Origin: an uncultured Eubacteriales bacterium
GTDB taxonomy: Bacteria > Bacillota > Clostridia > Oscillospirales > Oscillospiraceae
DNA: 11,187 nt
Assembly (NCBI GenBank): GCA_900546515.1
Contig: URDG01000044.1
Coordinates: forward strand, 1 to 11,187
Reading direction: 5' to 3'
A model generated the notes under the pieces. The model was not told the DNA's origin. It was given only the letters and a program-made list of their open reading frames with translations, and made no database searches. Numbering within the stretch: position 1 is the first letter of the stretch; every line of letters starts with the position of its first letter. Positions 1-6,164 of this stretch are shown in pieces. The translations under genes were made by a program, and so were the position numbers.

Positions 1-822
1 GTAAGTGGCATTCGTGCTGCCGCTTATGGCCGTGATGTTGCCTACATCGTCATAGCTGTAGGTGTAGCTGTTGATGCTGCTGCCGTCAGCCTTGCGGTTT
101 GCCAAGCTGCCCACTATTAAAGTGGTGCTGTTCTGAGCCGTGCCGTCAAGGTAGCCGTAGCTGCGCGTCATGTAGCTCTGCCCGCCGATGCTGAGGCTTC
201 TGTCCGTCAGCCGCTTCAAGCCGTCATAGCTGTAGGTGTATGTACCGCTGCCCGGTAAGGTCAGCTTCGTCAGGCTGCCGTCCGCTGCTGCATAGGTGTA
301 GCCATAGCTGCGGGCATCCATGAACGTGCCGTTCCACGCCGGGCTGACCTTGTACTCAACTGAGGTAACCCTGTTCGCCCCGTCGTAGCCCGTGCGGTAC
401 ATCTGTACGCCGTTTGCCCCAGAGCGCTCAGTCATAGAGGTCAGACGGCCAAGCGCATCATAGTTGTAGATGTGCTCCTTGTTCGCCGCGTGGTCATCCA
501 CTCTGCTCAGTGAGCCGTCGCTGGAATACGAGTAGCTTACCGCAGGGCTTGTACTGCCATTATAGTATACTTTAGATACTCTTTCAAGCTTGTCATAGGA
601 ATAACCGAGTTTATCCCCGTTCCCATAGCTCATTTCGGACATGAGCCCGTTAGAACTGCCGTAGGTGTAGCTGGCAAGGTTGCGGCTGCCGACGCTCACG
701 CCGGTCATGTTGCCGAAACCGTCATAGCTCATGCTGTAGGTCTGCGTCTTAGACCCGGTGGTGCGGCTCATCCCGGAGAGTTTGCCGCCGGAGTATGTGT
801 AGCTCAGAGATACGTCATTGCC
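1..822 (-). pseudogene. YD-repeat (RHS-like) protein, 5'-truncated fragment, continues past left edge
   Basis: The minus strand is open from about position 867 to position 1 and encodes repeated YD units: YTYSYD, MSYDGFGNMTG, YSYDKLERVS, YNYDALGRLTS and SYDDVGNIT. This Tyr-Asp / G-N or G-R pattern is typical of RHS and wall-associated YD-repeat proteins, which form large extracellular beta-cages. No start codon with a ribosome site exists at the 5' end. In frame, the stop TAA (868-870) is followed by codons that overlap the ArdA-like gene in another frame, and repeat-like sequence begins only near 822. The first in-frame ATG (771-769) lies inside a repeat and has no Shine-Dalgarno. I infer that the N-terminal part was lost where the fragment joins the mobile-element DNA. 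The C-terminal end, which might carry a toxin or a recombination core, is outside the window. The YD-repeat assignment is sure; pseudogene status is likely. Confidence 0.8.
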
Positions 823-1756
823 TATATGCGATATAGCCTCGGTCGGTAAACATCCCGTCCTCGTCGTTTATGCGCTGCTGGGCATAGCCTTCGTAGTCAT
901 AGAACTCATCTAAATTCTCGTCGAACTCGTAATGACCGGACTGCTGGATCATATATTTTCCATATTCTGCTGGGGAATGTGCATCTGGAGCAAAGTCAAA
1001 CAGGTCGAGATTCTCCGCAAGATTCTTGACCTGTTCTGCATTCTGAGGCTTTGCCAGAGTTACCGCAGCGCCCAGCTTCTTGATATCATCCGTGGAGAAA
1101 TTATTTGTTGCCTGCGCCAGTGCGTTGAGCTCCGCAAGGCTTTCATGCTCCATATCCAGCAGCGCGTTCACTTCATCTGGCAGTTGACTGTGTTCCAACC
1201 GAAGCCGAGCATCCTCAGAATCCGCGATTCCCGACCTCTGGAGAACACGGTCAATTTCCTCCTGCGCCATCGGGAGATATAGCCATGTGATGTGCTCGGT
1301 ATTCTCCGGCTCAGATTTGGGAGTCACCGCGACCATAGTGGCATGCGGCTCATAGTAGTAGCAAGGAAAGAACTGCCCGTCATAGATCTGCTCTAACCGC
1401 ATGCCATTGTCGTAGACCACGCCATATGGTGTGACCGTGCCGCCGACGCTCGCAATGAGTTGTCTTGCCGTTTCCTCACCATCCAGTGCCTCCAACTCGG
1501 TAACAGTTGCACAGCCGCCGTGCAGGTTCATATAGTGGTCACGGCCAACAGCGGCGAGGTCAGAAAAATCCGTAATAACTGTGGCTTCCTGGCAACAGAA
1601 GGTCAGGTTGATTAAATCCTTCAGCTCGGAAAGCTCCAGTTTGTGTGCCATCGCCTGAAACTGAGTAGCTTCTCCCATATCGAAACCATCCAGCCGCTTG
1701 GCAAGATAGTTTAACTCCTCCACATTGACGGTGAGCTTTTCCGTGTGCTTAAGCAC
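815..1756 (-). CDS. ArdA-like antirestriction protein, C-terminal part (frameshifted gene)
   Basis: This 313-codon frame carries the body of an ArdA-like antirestriction protein of clostridial conjugative elements. ArdA proteins are acidic DNA mimics that block type I restriction enzymes when an element enters a cell. Family-like segments seen: LNYLAKRLDGFD near the N-terminus, LKDLINLTFCCQEATVITDF (residues 46-65), VGRDHYMNLHGG, and a C-terminal part with EYGKYMIQQSGHYEFDENL and FYDYEGYAQQRIN. The composition is acidic. The first codon is GTG inside the frame (KHTEKLTVNVEEL follows), has no ribosome site, and is not a natural start. The true N-terminus lies in the neighbouring frame at 1932, so reading through would give about 372 residues. 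The C-terminus stops abruptly after GYIAYRQ, exactly where YD-repeat sequence begins. Assignment rests on remembered family features, not a search. Confidence 0.75.
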   Translation of the reverse strand: MLKHTEKLTVNVEELNYLAKRLDGFDMGEATQFQAMAHKLELSELKDLINLTFCCQEATVITDFSDLAAVGRDHYMNLHGGCATVTELEALDGEETARQLIASVGGTVTPYGVVYDNGMRLEQIYDGQFFPCYYYEPHATMVAVTPKSEPENTEHITWLYLPMAQEEIDRVLQRSGIADSEDARLRLEHSQLPDEVNALLDMEHESLAELNALAQATNNFSTDDIKKLGAAVTLAKPQNAEQVKNLAENLDLFDFAPDAHSPAEYGKYMIQQSGHYEFDENLDEFYDYEGYAQQRINDEDGMFTDRGYIAYRQ

Positions 1757-1932
1757 AGAATAAAAGCTATGATCTCTTGCACTTGGCAGTCAGTTTTAAC
1801 TGCATCGCCAATTTCCAATGCCTCCAGCAGTTCCATGCAGTATGCGTACTGGTCATGAGGGATGGGGAACTGAATGGTCGCAACGCCGTATTCCGGGTGG
1901 TTTGGATTGCCGAGCACAGTATGAATGATCAT
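1711..1932 (-). CDS. ArdA-like antirestriction protein, N-terminal fragment
   Basis: The natural start of the antirestriction gene is the ATG at 1932-1930 (MIIHTVLGNPNHPEYG), preceded by a strong GGGAGGTGAAGAA ribosome site. The first 57 residues (to QEIIAF) match what I remember of the N-terminus of clostridial ArdA-like proteins. After the run of four T (plus-strand A at 1762-1765) the frame leaves the family sequence and ends at 1711 with an unrelated tail of about 16 residues (ILCLSTRKSSPSMWRS). One extra T, or a -1 slip on TTTT, would give IAF-Y-S-V-LKHTEK and join the large downstream frame. The start overlaps the stop of the upstream Cys-rich gene by 4 nt (ATGA), indicating translational coupling. 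Most likely a real or sequencing-derived one-base deletion. Confidence 0.7.
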   Translation of the reverse strand: MIIHTVLGNPNHPEYGVATIQFPIPHDQYAYCMELLEALEIGDAVKTDCQVQEIIAFILCLSTRKSSPSMWRS

Positions 1933-2114
1933 TTCTTCACCTCCCGCATTTCTGTTCTCAGGCATTTGCCGTCGTCGTGCCAGCAAATAAAACCATGTGC
2001 CGGATAATTACACCCTTCACACTGCCTATATTCATGGCACGCCACCGTCTCATTGTCCGGACGTCCAGCGTCCGGCAGATTCTTGAACGCCTGTTTGATT
2101 TCGTAATTCTTCAC
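1929..2114 (-). CDS. Cys-rich small protein of a mobile-element operon, unknown function
   Basis: A 61-residue protein starting at a GTG (2114-2112) behind a strong GGAGGAGG ribosome site 8 nt upstream. A longer in-frame start further upstream would overlap that ribosome site and is less likely. The C-terminal half has five cysteines with histidines between them (C26, C32, C35, C44, C51), including C-x5-C-x2-C and a HGFICWHDDGKC stretch. This suggests a small zinc- or metal-binding fold. I do not recognise a named family. It is the first gene behind the attenuator-like leader and overlaps the antirestriction start by 4 nt, so the two are probably co-translated. By position it is an early-expressed helper of a conjugative element, but that is inference only. 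Confidence 0.6.
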   Translation of the reverse strand: MKNYEIKQAFKNLPDAGRPDNETVACHEYRQCEGCNYPAHGFICWHDDGKCLRTEMREVKK

Positions 2115-2134
2115 TTCGATACCTCCTCCTAAAT

Positions 2135-2176
2135 GCAAAAAGGCCGAAACCTTTGATTTCTCAAAAGTTCCGGCCT
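2135..2176 (-). terminator. Intrinsic terminator / attenuator hairpin upstream of the Cys-rich gene
   Basis: Arms at 2141-2156 and 2161-2176 pair over 16 positions with two mismatches (outer core AGGCCG with CGGCCT) and a four-base loop. On the minus strand the stem is followed directly by UUUUU (plus A at 2137-2141). It sits between a three-codon frame and the Cys-rich gene, inside the leader of that operon, where an intrinsic terminator makes sense as an attenuator. Confidence 0.7.
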
Positions 2177-2207
2177 GACCAATTCAATATTCTTTTGTCT
2201 CTCTGAC

Positions 2208-2219
2208 TTACTTGCTCAT
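2208..2219 (-). CDS. Three-codon leader ORF (Met-Ser-Lys-stop)
   Basis: ATG AGC AAG TAA on the minus strand at 2219-2208, with GGAGGTG at 2230-2224 placed 4 nt before the ATG. The ribosome site is as strong as those of the real genes here, although the frame ends after three codons and lies just before an intrinsic terminator. This is the layout of a leader peptide controlling attenuation, but it could be the scar of a deleted gene. Whether it is translated is unknown. Confidence 0.4.
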   Translation of the reverse strand: MSK

Positions 2220-2242
2220 GTTTCACCTCCAACATTCAATAA

Positions 2243-2271
2243 CACATATATAAATCTTGAAAAACCGTCAA
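2243..2271 (-). promoter_or_regulatory. Candidate promoter for the mobile-element operon
   Basis: TTGACG (2271-2266) is a 5/6 match to the -35 consensus. It is followed after 17 bp by TATGTG (2248-2243), a weak -10 in a TATATATG stretch that also offers TATATG at shorter spacing. Transcription would start near 2236, just before the ribosome site of the three-codon frame. Confidence 0.4.
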
Positions 2272-2329
2272 GTAGCGGTTCGGGTCCTGTCAGTCGCTCG
2301 AAAACGGCGTTTGTCATCAATGGAAAAAT

Positions 2330-2361
2330 AAAAAAATTTCCGAGCCTAAAAAGCCCGGAAA
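2330..2361 (-). terminator. Intrinsic terminator downstream of tRNA-Val
   Basis: Arms TTTCCGAGC (2337-2345) and GCCCGGAAA (2353-2361) pair over nine positions with one G-U. On the minus strand the stem runs straight into a long U tract (A-rich plus strand 2324-2336). It ends the tRNA transcript and insulates it from the accessory DNA. Confidence 0.85.
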
Positions 2362-2364
2362 GCC

Positions 2365-2397
2365 TTGATGACACTGCACTTGGAGCAGTGTCATCAA
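2365..2397 (-). repeat. Perfect 13-bp inverted repeat in the tRNA-Val 3' trailer
   Basis: TTGATGACACTGC (2365-2377) and its exact reverse complement (2385-2397) flank a 7-nt loop. There is no U tract on either side, so it is not a terminator by itself. It lies between the tRNA 3' end and the real terminator and may be a 3' processing or stability hairpin. A third copy of its TGTCATCAA half lies at 2312-2320. Confidence 0.7.
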
Positions 2398-2413
2398 AAT
2401 TGGCTGACCATGA

Positions 2414-2490
2414 TGGTGGAGAGTGGCGGACTCGAACCGTCGACCTTCCGCGTGTGAGGCGGACGCTCTAACCAGCTGAGCTAACCCTCC
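2414..2490 (-). tRNA. tRNA-Val (anticodon CAC)
   Basis: A 77-nt cloverleaf with CCA encoded. The acceptor stem GGAGGGT/ACTCTCC has a G-U pair, the D arm is GCTC/GAGC, and the anticodon stem is TCCGC/GCGGA with loop CTCACAC. This gives anticodon CAC, which reads GUG valine codons. The T loop is TTCGAGT. The T stem GACGG/CCGCC has one A-C mismatch at the second pair (50-64), the only irregularity. It stands alone, with its own promoter upstream and terminator downstream. Confidence 0.95.
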
Positions 2491-2552
2491 AAATATTCTT
2501 TGTCAGGAGCTCTGTAAAACGATCATGTTTTAACAGGCTTTCTAACTCTTGT

Positions 2553-2581
2553 ATGATAACACACGGCAAACGAAAATGCAA
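2553..2581 (-). promoter_or_regulatory. Candidate promoter of tRNA-Val
   Basis: TATCAT (-10, plus 2553-2558) is a 5/6 match. TTGCAT (-35, plus 2576-2581) lies 17 bp upstream. The start would be near 2546, leaving a leader of about 55 nt before the tRNA. A 14-bp palindrome (2581-2594) touches the -35 element. Confidence 0.55.
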
Positions 2582-2714
2582 GCAAAATTTTGCTCTCCGG
2601 TGCCGCCCTGTGCTCCGTTACGCCTGCGTGCGGAGCAATGCCCCGCGGCTGCCGTGCCGGACAAGGCGGTGCGGCATATGACGGGAATTTACGCACATAT
2701 TGACAGGCAGGAAA
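2581..2714. other. Non-coding stretch between tRNA-Val promoter and permease terminator
   Basis: Apart from the palindrome AGCAAAATTTTGCT (2581-2594), I see no gene, RNA or repeat here. The open frames across it, including the plus-strand one running into the permease gene, lack ribosome sites and protein-like composition. Confidence 0.5.
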
Positions 2715-2745
2715 TGCGGCCGCGGGGATCGTCCCCGCGGCCGCA
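2715..2745 (-). terminator. GC-rich terminator after the purine permease gene
   Basis: Arms 2715-2728 and 2732-2745 (TGCGGCCGCGGGGA and its complement) form a perfect 14-bp stem with a 3-nt loop, 55 nt after the permease stop. On the minus strand it is followed only by UUUCC. On the plus strand a TTTTT run follows after 5 nt, so it may be bidirectional. By position it ends the ade-permease operon. Confidence 0.75.
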
Positions 2746-2800
2746 AAGCCTTTTTCACGTATGCCGCGTATGCTTTGCACACGAAATTAATCCGCTGTTC

Positions 2801-4114
2801 TTACCCTACTATGAAATATACGATCATCAGAGCGCAGAGCAGATACATGAGCGGATGTATGCTTTTGAACTTGCCCCTGACGAGCTTTACCAGAACATGA
2901 ACAATGATACCTGCGCCAAGACCGTTTGTAATGCTGCCTGTGAACGCGGTGAACATAAGCATTACGCAGGGGCCGATAACTTCATCAAATTCGCTGAAGT
3001 CGATGTCGGCAAAGCCCTTGAGCATCAGGAAGCCAACATATATCAGCGCCGGACCTGTGGCTGCATAGGGTATGGAAACAAAAAGAGGCGCAAGAAACAC
3101 CGTCACGAAGAACATCAGTCCGGCAACAATGGCGGTAAGGCCGGTACGTCCGCCGGCTTCAACGCCGGAAGTAGATTCAACATAGGTAGTGATGGTCGTA
3201 TTGCCGGTGAGCGCGCCGACGCATGTGCCTATGGCATCGACAAGAAACGGCTTTTCAATGCCGGGGAGATCACCGTTTTCATCAAGCATACCGGCACGGC
3301 CGCCGACAGCGAGGACAGTGCCGAGCGTGGAGAAGAAATCGCCGAAGAAGCAGATGAATACCAGTATAAGACCGCTGGCCGTGAATACGCCGGAGAAGTC
3401 AAGGTTGAGCATGACATTGCCAAGATCGTTGAAATCAGGCACGGCGGCGACGCCGGAAATAGAAGTAACTCCGCAGGGTATTCCGATGACTGTAATTGCG
3501 ATTATGCTTATAAGTATAGCGCCTTTGACGTTGAGCGCATTCAGCACGATCATAAGCAGCAGCCCGGCAATGGCGAGCAGGACCGCGGGGTCGGTAATAT
3601 CCCCCATTGCAACGCCGTTGACGAAAGAACCGATGCCGGAGTTTTTAAATCCGAGATAGGCAATGAAAAAACCTATCGAAGCGGAGATGGCGACTTTAAT
3701 GTTTCTGGGAATGACGCGGACTATAAGATCCCTCAGGCCAAAAACGGTCAGCAGGACAAACACCACGCCGGAAACGAGGATTATTGCCATCGCATTGCCG
3801 AAGCTGATAGACTGCGACTGAATAAGCGCGCCGAGGATGAAGTTTGATCCCATACCGCAGGAGAGCGCAAACGGGAAGTTTGTATATAGCCCCATAAGCA
3901 GTGTTATAAGCCCCGAAACAAGCGCGCAGCTTATCATAATGGCCGCTTTGCTGATAATGACGCCGCTTGCATCGACCACAAATGTTCCGCCGCCGCATAT
4001 GGCGGCCGGCTGGACAGCCAGAACATATGCCATAGTCATGAAAGTAGTGAGACCGGCTATGATCTCAGTCTTCAGATCCGTGCCACGCTCGCTTAGCTTG
4101 AAGTGTTTCTCCAT
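2801..4114 (-). CDS. NCS2-family purine permease (AzgA/PbuG-like)
   Basis: A 437-residue integral membrane protein, the usual length for AzgA-like NCS2 carriers, which import adenine, guanine or hypoxanthine with protons across the cytoplasmic membrane. Family motifs: GTDLKTEIIAGLTTFMTMAY (residues 11-30), NFPFALSCGMGSNF (79-92), FFGDFFSTLGT (256-266), LVDAIGTCVGALTGNTTITT followed by YVES (291-314), then GGRTGLTAIV. Hydrophobic segments fill nearly the whole chain. The start is the ATG at 4114, with AAGGA 8 nt upstream; an in-frame GTG at 4144 lacks a good site. It lies 45 nt behind adenine deaminase in the same riboswitch-controlled operon, which suggests adenine among the substrates. One oddity is that the second Asp of the family's FVDLFDTLGT segment is Ser262. 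Exact substrate is uncertain. Confidence 0.9.
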   Translation of the reverse strand: MEKHFKLSERGTDLKTEIIAGLTTFMTMAYVLAVQPAAICGGGTFVVDASGVIISKAAIMISCALVSGLITLLMGLYTNFPFALSCGMGSNFILGALIQSQSISFGNAMAIILVSGVVFVLLTVFGLRDLIVRVIPRNIKVAISASIGFFIAYLGFKNSGIGSFVNGVAMGDITDPAVLLAIAGLLLMIVLNALNVKGAILISIIAITVIGIPCGVTSISGVAAVPDFNDLGNVMLNLDFSGVFTASGLILVFICFFGDFFSTLGTVLAVGGRAGMLDENGDLPGIEKPFLVDAIGTCVGALTGNTTITTYVESTSGVEAGGRTGLTAIVAGLMFFVTVFLAPLFVSIPYAATGPALIYVGFLMLKGFADIDFSEFDEVIGPCVMLMFTAFTGSITNGLGAGIIVHVLVKLVRGKFKSIHPLMYLLCALMIVYFIVG

Positions 4115-4159
4115 TTTTCTTTTCCTTTCGTTTCTCTCTACCACAGGTTGACTGACAGC

Positions 4160-5938
4160 TTACTTTATATCTGCAAATACGGGAACGAACGTCTGGTCTG
4201 CACCGTTGACGAGCCCCATATCTGTGATAACAACGCTGGGAAGCACAGGCAGCGCCATGACAGCGCTTGCAAGAAGCGTGAGCCGGCCGCCGCTGATCAC
4301 GTCTACAATCTCCTGAACTGCGGCAATCTCATCCGCTACTTCGGCGCAGGGCTTCTGGCTCATAAGTCCCGCGGCAGGAAGCGCGATATGAGTTTCCTTT
4401 CCGTCCCTGACGGCGCAGACACCGCCGCCGCAGGCGCGGAGCGTTTCAGCAGCGAGGAAAGCCTCTTCCGCATCACGGTAACACACGGTGAAGTTGTGGC
4501 TGTCATGCGAGACCGTAGAGGCGAGAGCACCTTCCTCAAGGCCGAAATCTCTGTAGACCGCGATGGTCTTTCCCCCATTGCCGTAACGGTTCGCACAGCA
4601 GGCAAAGATAAGCGACGGATCGCCGCTTATGTCGACGCAGCCGTCCTTAACGGGCAGTTCAGTGGGAACGGTATAGCGCAGTATCCGATTCCCCTTATCC
4701 GGAGTCATTACATTCACCGTGACCGTATTCCCGGCAAAGCCTTCCGGAACGCGCAGCTTAAAGGAATCCGCGCCGGTTATCTGCGGCATATTTACGGTAT
4801 TCGGCAGATCGTACTCCCTTTCCATATGATCTTTGCCGAGGTAAATGCCGTCTTCCGCAACGAGCTCGCCTTCGACGAACACTGCTGCGGGGCGTCTGCC
4901 GTCAAGGGCGTCGACCAGCTGAATGTCAGCGATATATCCGGGGGCAATGGCTCCCAGATCGTCAAAGCCGTACTCACGGGCCGCATTGAGCGTCGCCATC
5001 TTAATGACCTCGCGGCCGTCAAGTCCTGCGGTGACCGCCTTGCCGACGACCTTGTTGATATGTCCGACCGTAAGAAGGTCTTTTGCATGCACATCGTCAG
5101 TACATATGGAAACGAAATCACGCCATGGATGATCCTTGCAGCCGTCCACAAGAAAAGAGAGGCTGTCGATAAGGGAGCTTGCCCGGAGATTGACATGCAT
5201 GCCCGCCCGGAGCTTTGCCCGGACCTCCGCCGCATTGACGCTCTCATGATCGGAAACCGGCCCGCCGATAAGGTAAGCGGCAAGCTCGCGCCCCATGCAG
5301 TAAGGCGCATGTCCCTGAATGAACGCGCCCCGCTTCAGCCCTTCATCAACTATGGTGTGCATCCTCTCACAGTCGTTGATCACACCGACGTAGTCCATGA
5401 CCTCGGCGATGCCGATAACGTTATCCATGTCAAGCAGCTCACCTACCTCTTTCGCCAGAAACGCCGCCCCCGCATTTTCCACACCGGGAACGGCGGGAAC
5501 GCAGGATGGCGCCAGAACATATTGGCGGAGCTTTGAGCGCCCGGCATTTTCAAGCATGAACCTGACTCCCTCAAGTCCCATAACGTTGCCTATCTCGTGC
5601 GGGTCGGTGCAGATGGTAGTAGTTCCCCACGGGAGTATCGCGCGGGAGAGGTTTTCCGGGATCATCATCGTGCTCTCTACATGCATGTGGGCGTCGATGA
5701 AGCCGGGAATGAGGTATTTCCCCTTGCCATCATAGCGTGTTTTTGCAGGAAGGATCTCCTCCATCCCCTCTTCGCGCACAAGAACGACAAATCCGTCCAG
5801 AATATCTACACTGGCCGGATATATTTCACCTGTTATCACGTTAAAAAACTGCACGTTGCTTATGGTAAGGTCGCAGGGTATCTGACCCATTGCAGCCTTA
5901 ATGAGCCGGGAACGATCCTTGATCTTCTTTGTTCTCAA
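4160..5938 (-). CDS. ade: Adenine deaminase
   Basis: Hydrolyses adenine to hypoxanthine and ammonia (EC 3.5.4.2) for purine salvage in the cytoplasm. It belongs to the metal-dependent amidohydrolase superfamily and at 592 residues has normal length. Motifs numbered from the chosen start: GFIDAHMHVEST with metal ligands H84 and H86, TDPHEIGNVMG (111-121), IGIAEVMD with the likely bridging Glu179, GHAP (H210), SDHES (230-234) and CTDD (D281, D282). The C-terminal domain follows with GAIAPGYIADI. The start is a UUG at 5938 because AGGAGG lies 8 nt upstream; the longer in-frame UUG at 5956 would place that ribosome site inside the gene. It is preceded by a purine riboswitch and followed by a purine permease, so uptake and deamination are co-regulated. 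Confidence 0.95.
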   Translation of the reverse strand: MRTKKIKDRSRLIKAAMGQIPCDLTISNVQFFNVITGEIYPASVDILDGFVVLVREEGMEEILPAKTRYDGKGKYLIPGFIDAHMHVESTMMIPENLSRAILPWGTTTICTDPHEIGNVMGLEGVRFMLENAGRSKLRQYVLAPSCVPAVPGVENAGAAFLAKEVGELLDMDNVIGIAEVMDYVGVINDCERMHTIVDEGLKRGAFIQGHAPYCMGRELAAYLIGGPVSDHESVNAAEVRAKLRAGMHVNLRASSLIDSLSFLVDGCKDHPWRDFVSICTDDVHAKDLLTVGHINKVVGKAVTAGLDGREVIKMATLNAAREYGFDDLGAIAPGYIADIQLVDALDGRRPAAVFVEGELVAEDGIYLGKDHMEREYDLPNTVNMPQITGADSFKLRVPEGFAGNTVTVNVMTPDKGNRILRYTVPTELPVKDGCVDISGDPSLIFACCANRYGNGGKTIAVYRDFGLEEGALASTVSHDSHNFTVCYRDAEEAFLAAETLRACGGGVCAVRDGKETHIALPAAGLMSQKPCAEVADEIAAVQEIVDVISGGRLTLLASAVMALPVLPSVVITDMGLVNGADQTFVPVFADIK

Positions 5939-5964
5939 TGCTGTTTCCTCCTGCAAAGATAAAT

Positions 5965-5991
5965 AAAAAAGTGGAGAGTTTGTCTCTCCAC
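5965..5991 (-). terminator. Riboswitch terminator (expression platform)
   Basis: GUGGAGAG (5991-5984) pairs perfectly with CUCUCCAC (5978-5971) around a 5-nt loop and is followed by six U (5970-5965). Its 5' arm shares two bases with an alternative antiterminator. In that structure ACCGAA (6043-6038) and GGAAA (6034-6030) pair with UUCGGU (5995-5990) and UUUCC (6002-5998). Confidence 0.85.
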
Positions 5992-6005
5992 CGAACGGGA
6001 AACCT

Positions 6006-6027
6006 CACACAGCCGGAAAGCTGTGTG
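6006..6027 (-). other. Hairpin inside the riboswitch expression platform
   Basis: CACACAGC and GCUGUGUG pair over 8 bp around a 6-nt loop. It lies between the two strands of the proposed antiterminator and would form in its loop, bringing the strands together. It has no U tract. Confidence 0.6.
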
Positions 6028-6035
6028 TATTTCCG

Positions 6036-6112
6036 ATTTCGGTAGTCGGGCAATTCAAGGGCTGCCCGGTAGAGACGCGGGGCCCATATGACTTCCCCGC
6101 CTATACCTGAAT
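6036..6112 (-). ncRNA. Purine riboswitch aptamer, guanine-type (C74), atypical loops
   Basis: The minus strand shows the three-way junction of the purine riboswitch. J1/2 is UAUAGG. P2 is GCGGGG with CCCCGC. J2/3 is GUCUCUACC, keeping U47, U51 and A52 of the ligand pocket. P3 is CGGGCA with UGCCCG, and J3/1 is GACUAC. The pocket pyrimidine (position 74 in xpt numbering, plus-strand G6045) is C, which in known members selects guanine or hypoxanthine; adenine switches have U. P1 is AUUC-A-GGUA with UACCG-AAAU and carries a bulged A. L2 keeps AUAUGG but has about three extra bases before it. L3 is CCCUUGAA instead of the usual seven-base CCGUAAA. The P1 3' strand can instead pair downstream as an antiterminator, so ligand binding should stop transcription of ade and the permease gene. 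Confidence 0.85.
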
Positions 6113-6134
6113 ATTAAGCTTGCTTACGGGATCA

Positions 6135-6164
6135 ATTATAACACCGCGGTCGCCGGGATTACAA
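6135..6164 (-). promoter_or_regulatory. Promoter of the riboswitch-ade-permease operon
   Basis: Perfect TATAAT (-10, plus 6135-6140) with TTGTAA (-35, plus 6159-6164, 4/6) at 18-bp spacing. The start near 6128 lies about 15 nt before the aptamer. Confidence 0.75.

Noticed and set aside
1..822. Direct-repeat array
   Set aside because: The recurring Tyr-rich strings (such as TACACCTACAGCTATGAC on the minus strand) are codons of degenerate YD protein repeats, not a CRISPR or a DNA-level tandem array; spacing varies.
2276..2287. Plus-strand CGGTTCGGGTCC resembling a tRNA T arm
   Set aside because: It matches 11 of 12 bases of the tRNA-Val T-loop region, but in the opposite orientation and without an acceptor stem or other cloverleaf arms; the T-loop string is generic.
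2549..3847. Long plus-strand open frame (432 codons) opposite the permease gene
   Set aside because: It is antisense to a clearly recognised NCS2 permease, has no ribosome site, and has low-complexity charged composition of the kind produced by a shadow frame.
4103..5536. Long plus-strand open frame (477 codons) opposite adenine deaminase
   Set aside because: The opposite strand carries all amidohydrolase motifs of adenine deaminase; this frame has no recognisable domain and crosses the intergenic gap and the permease start.
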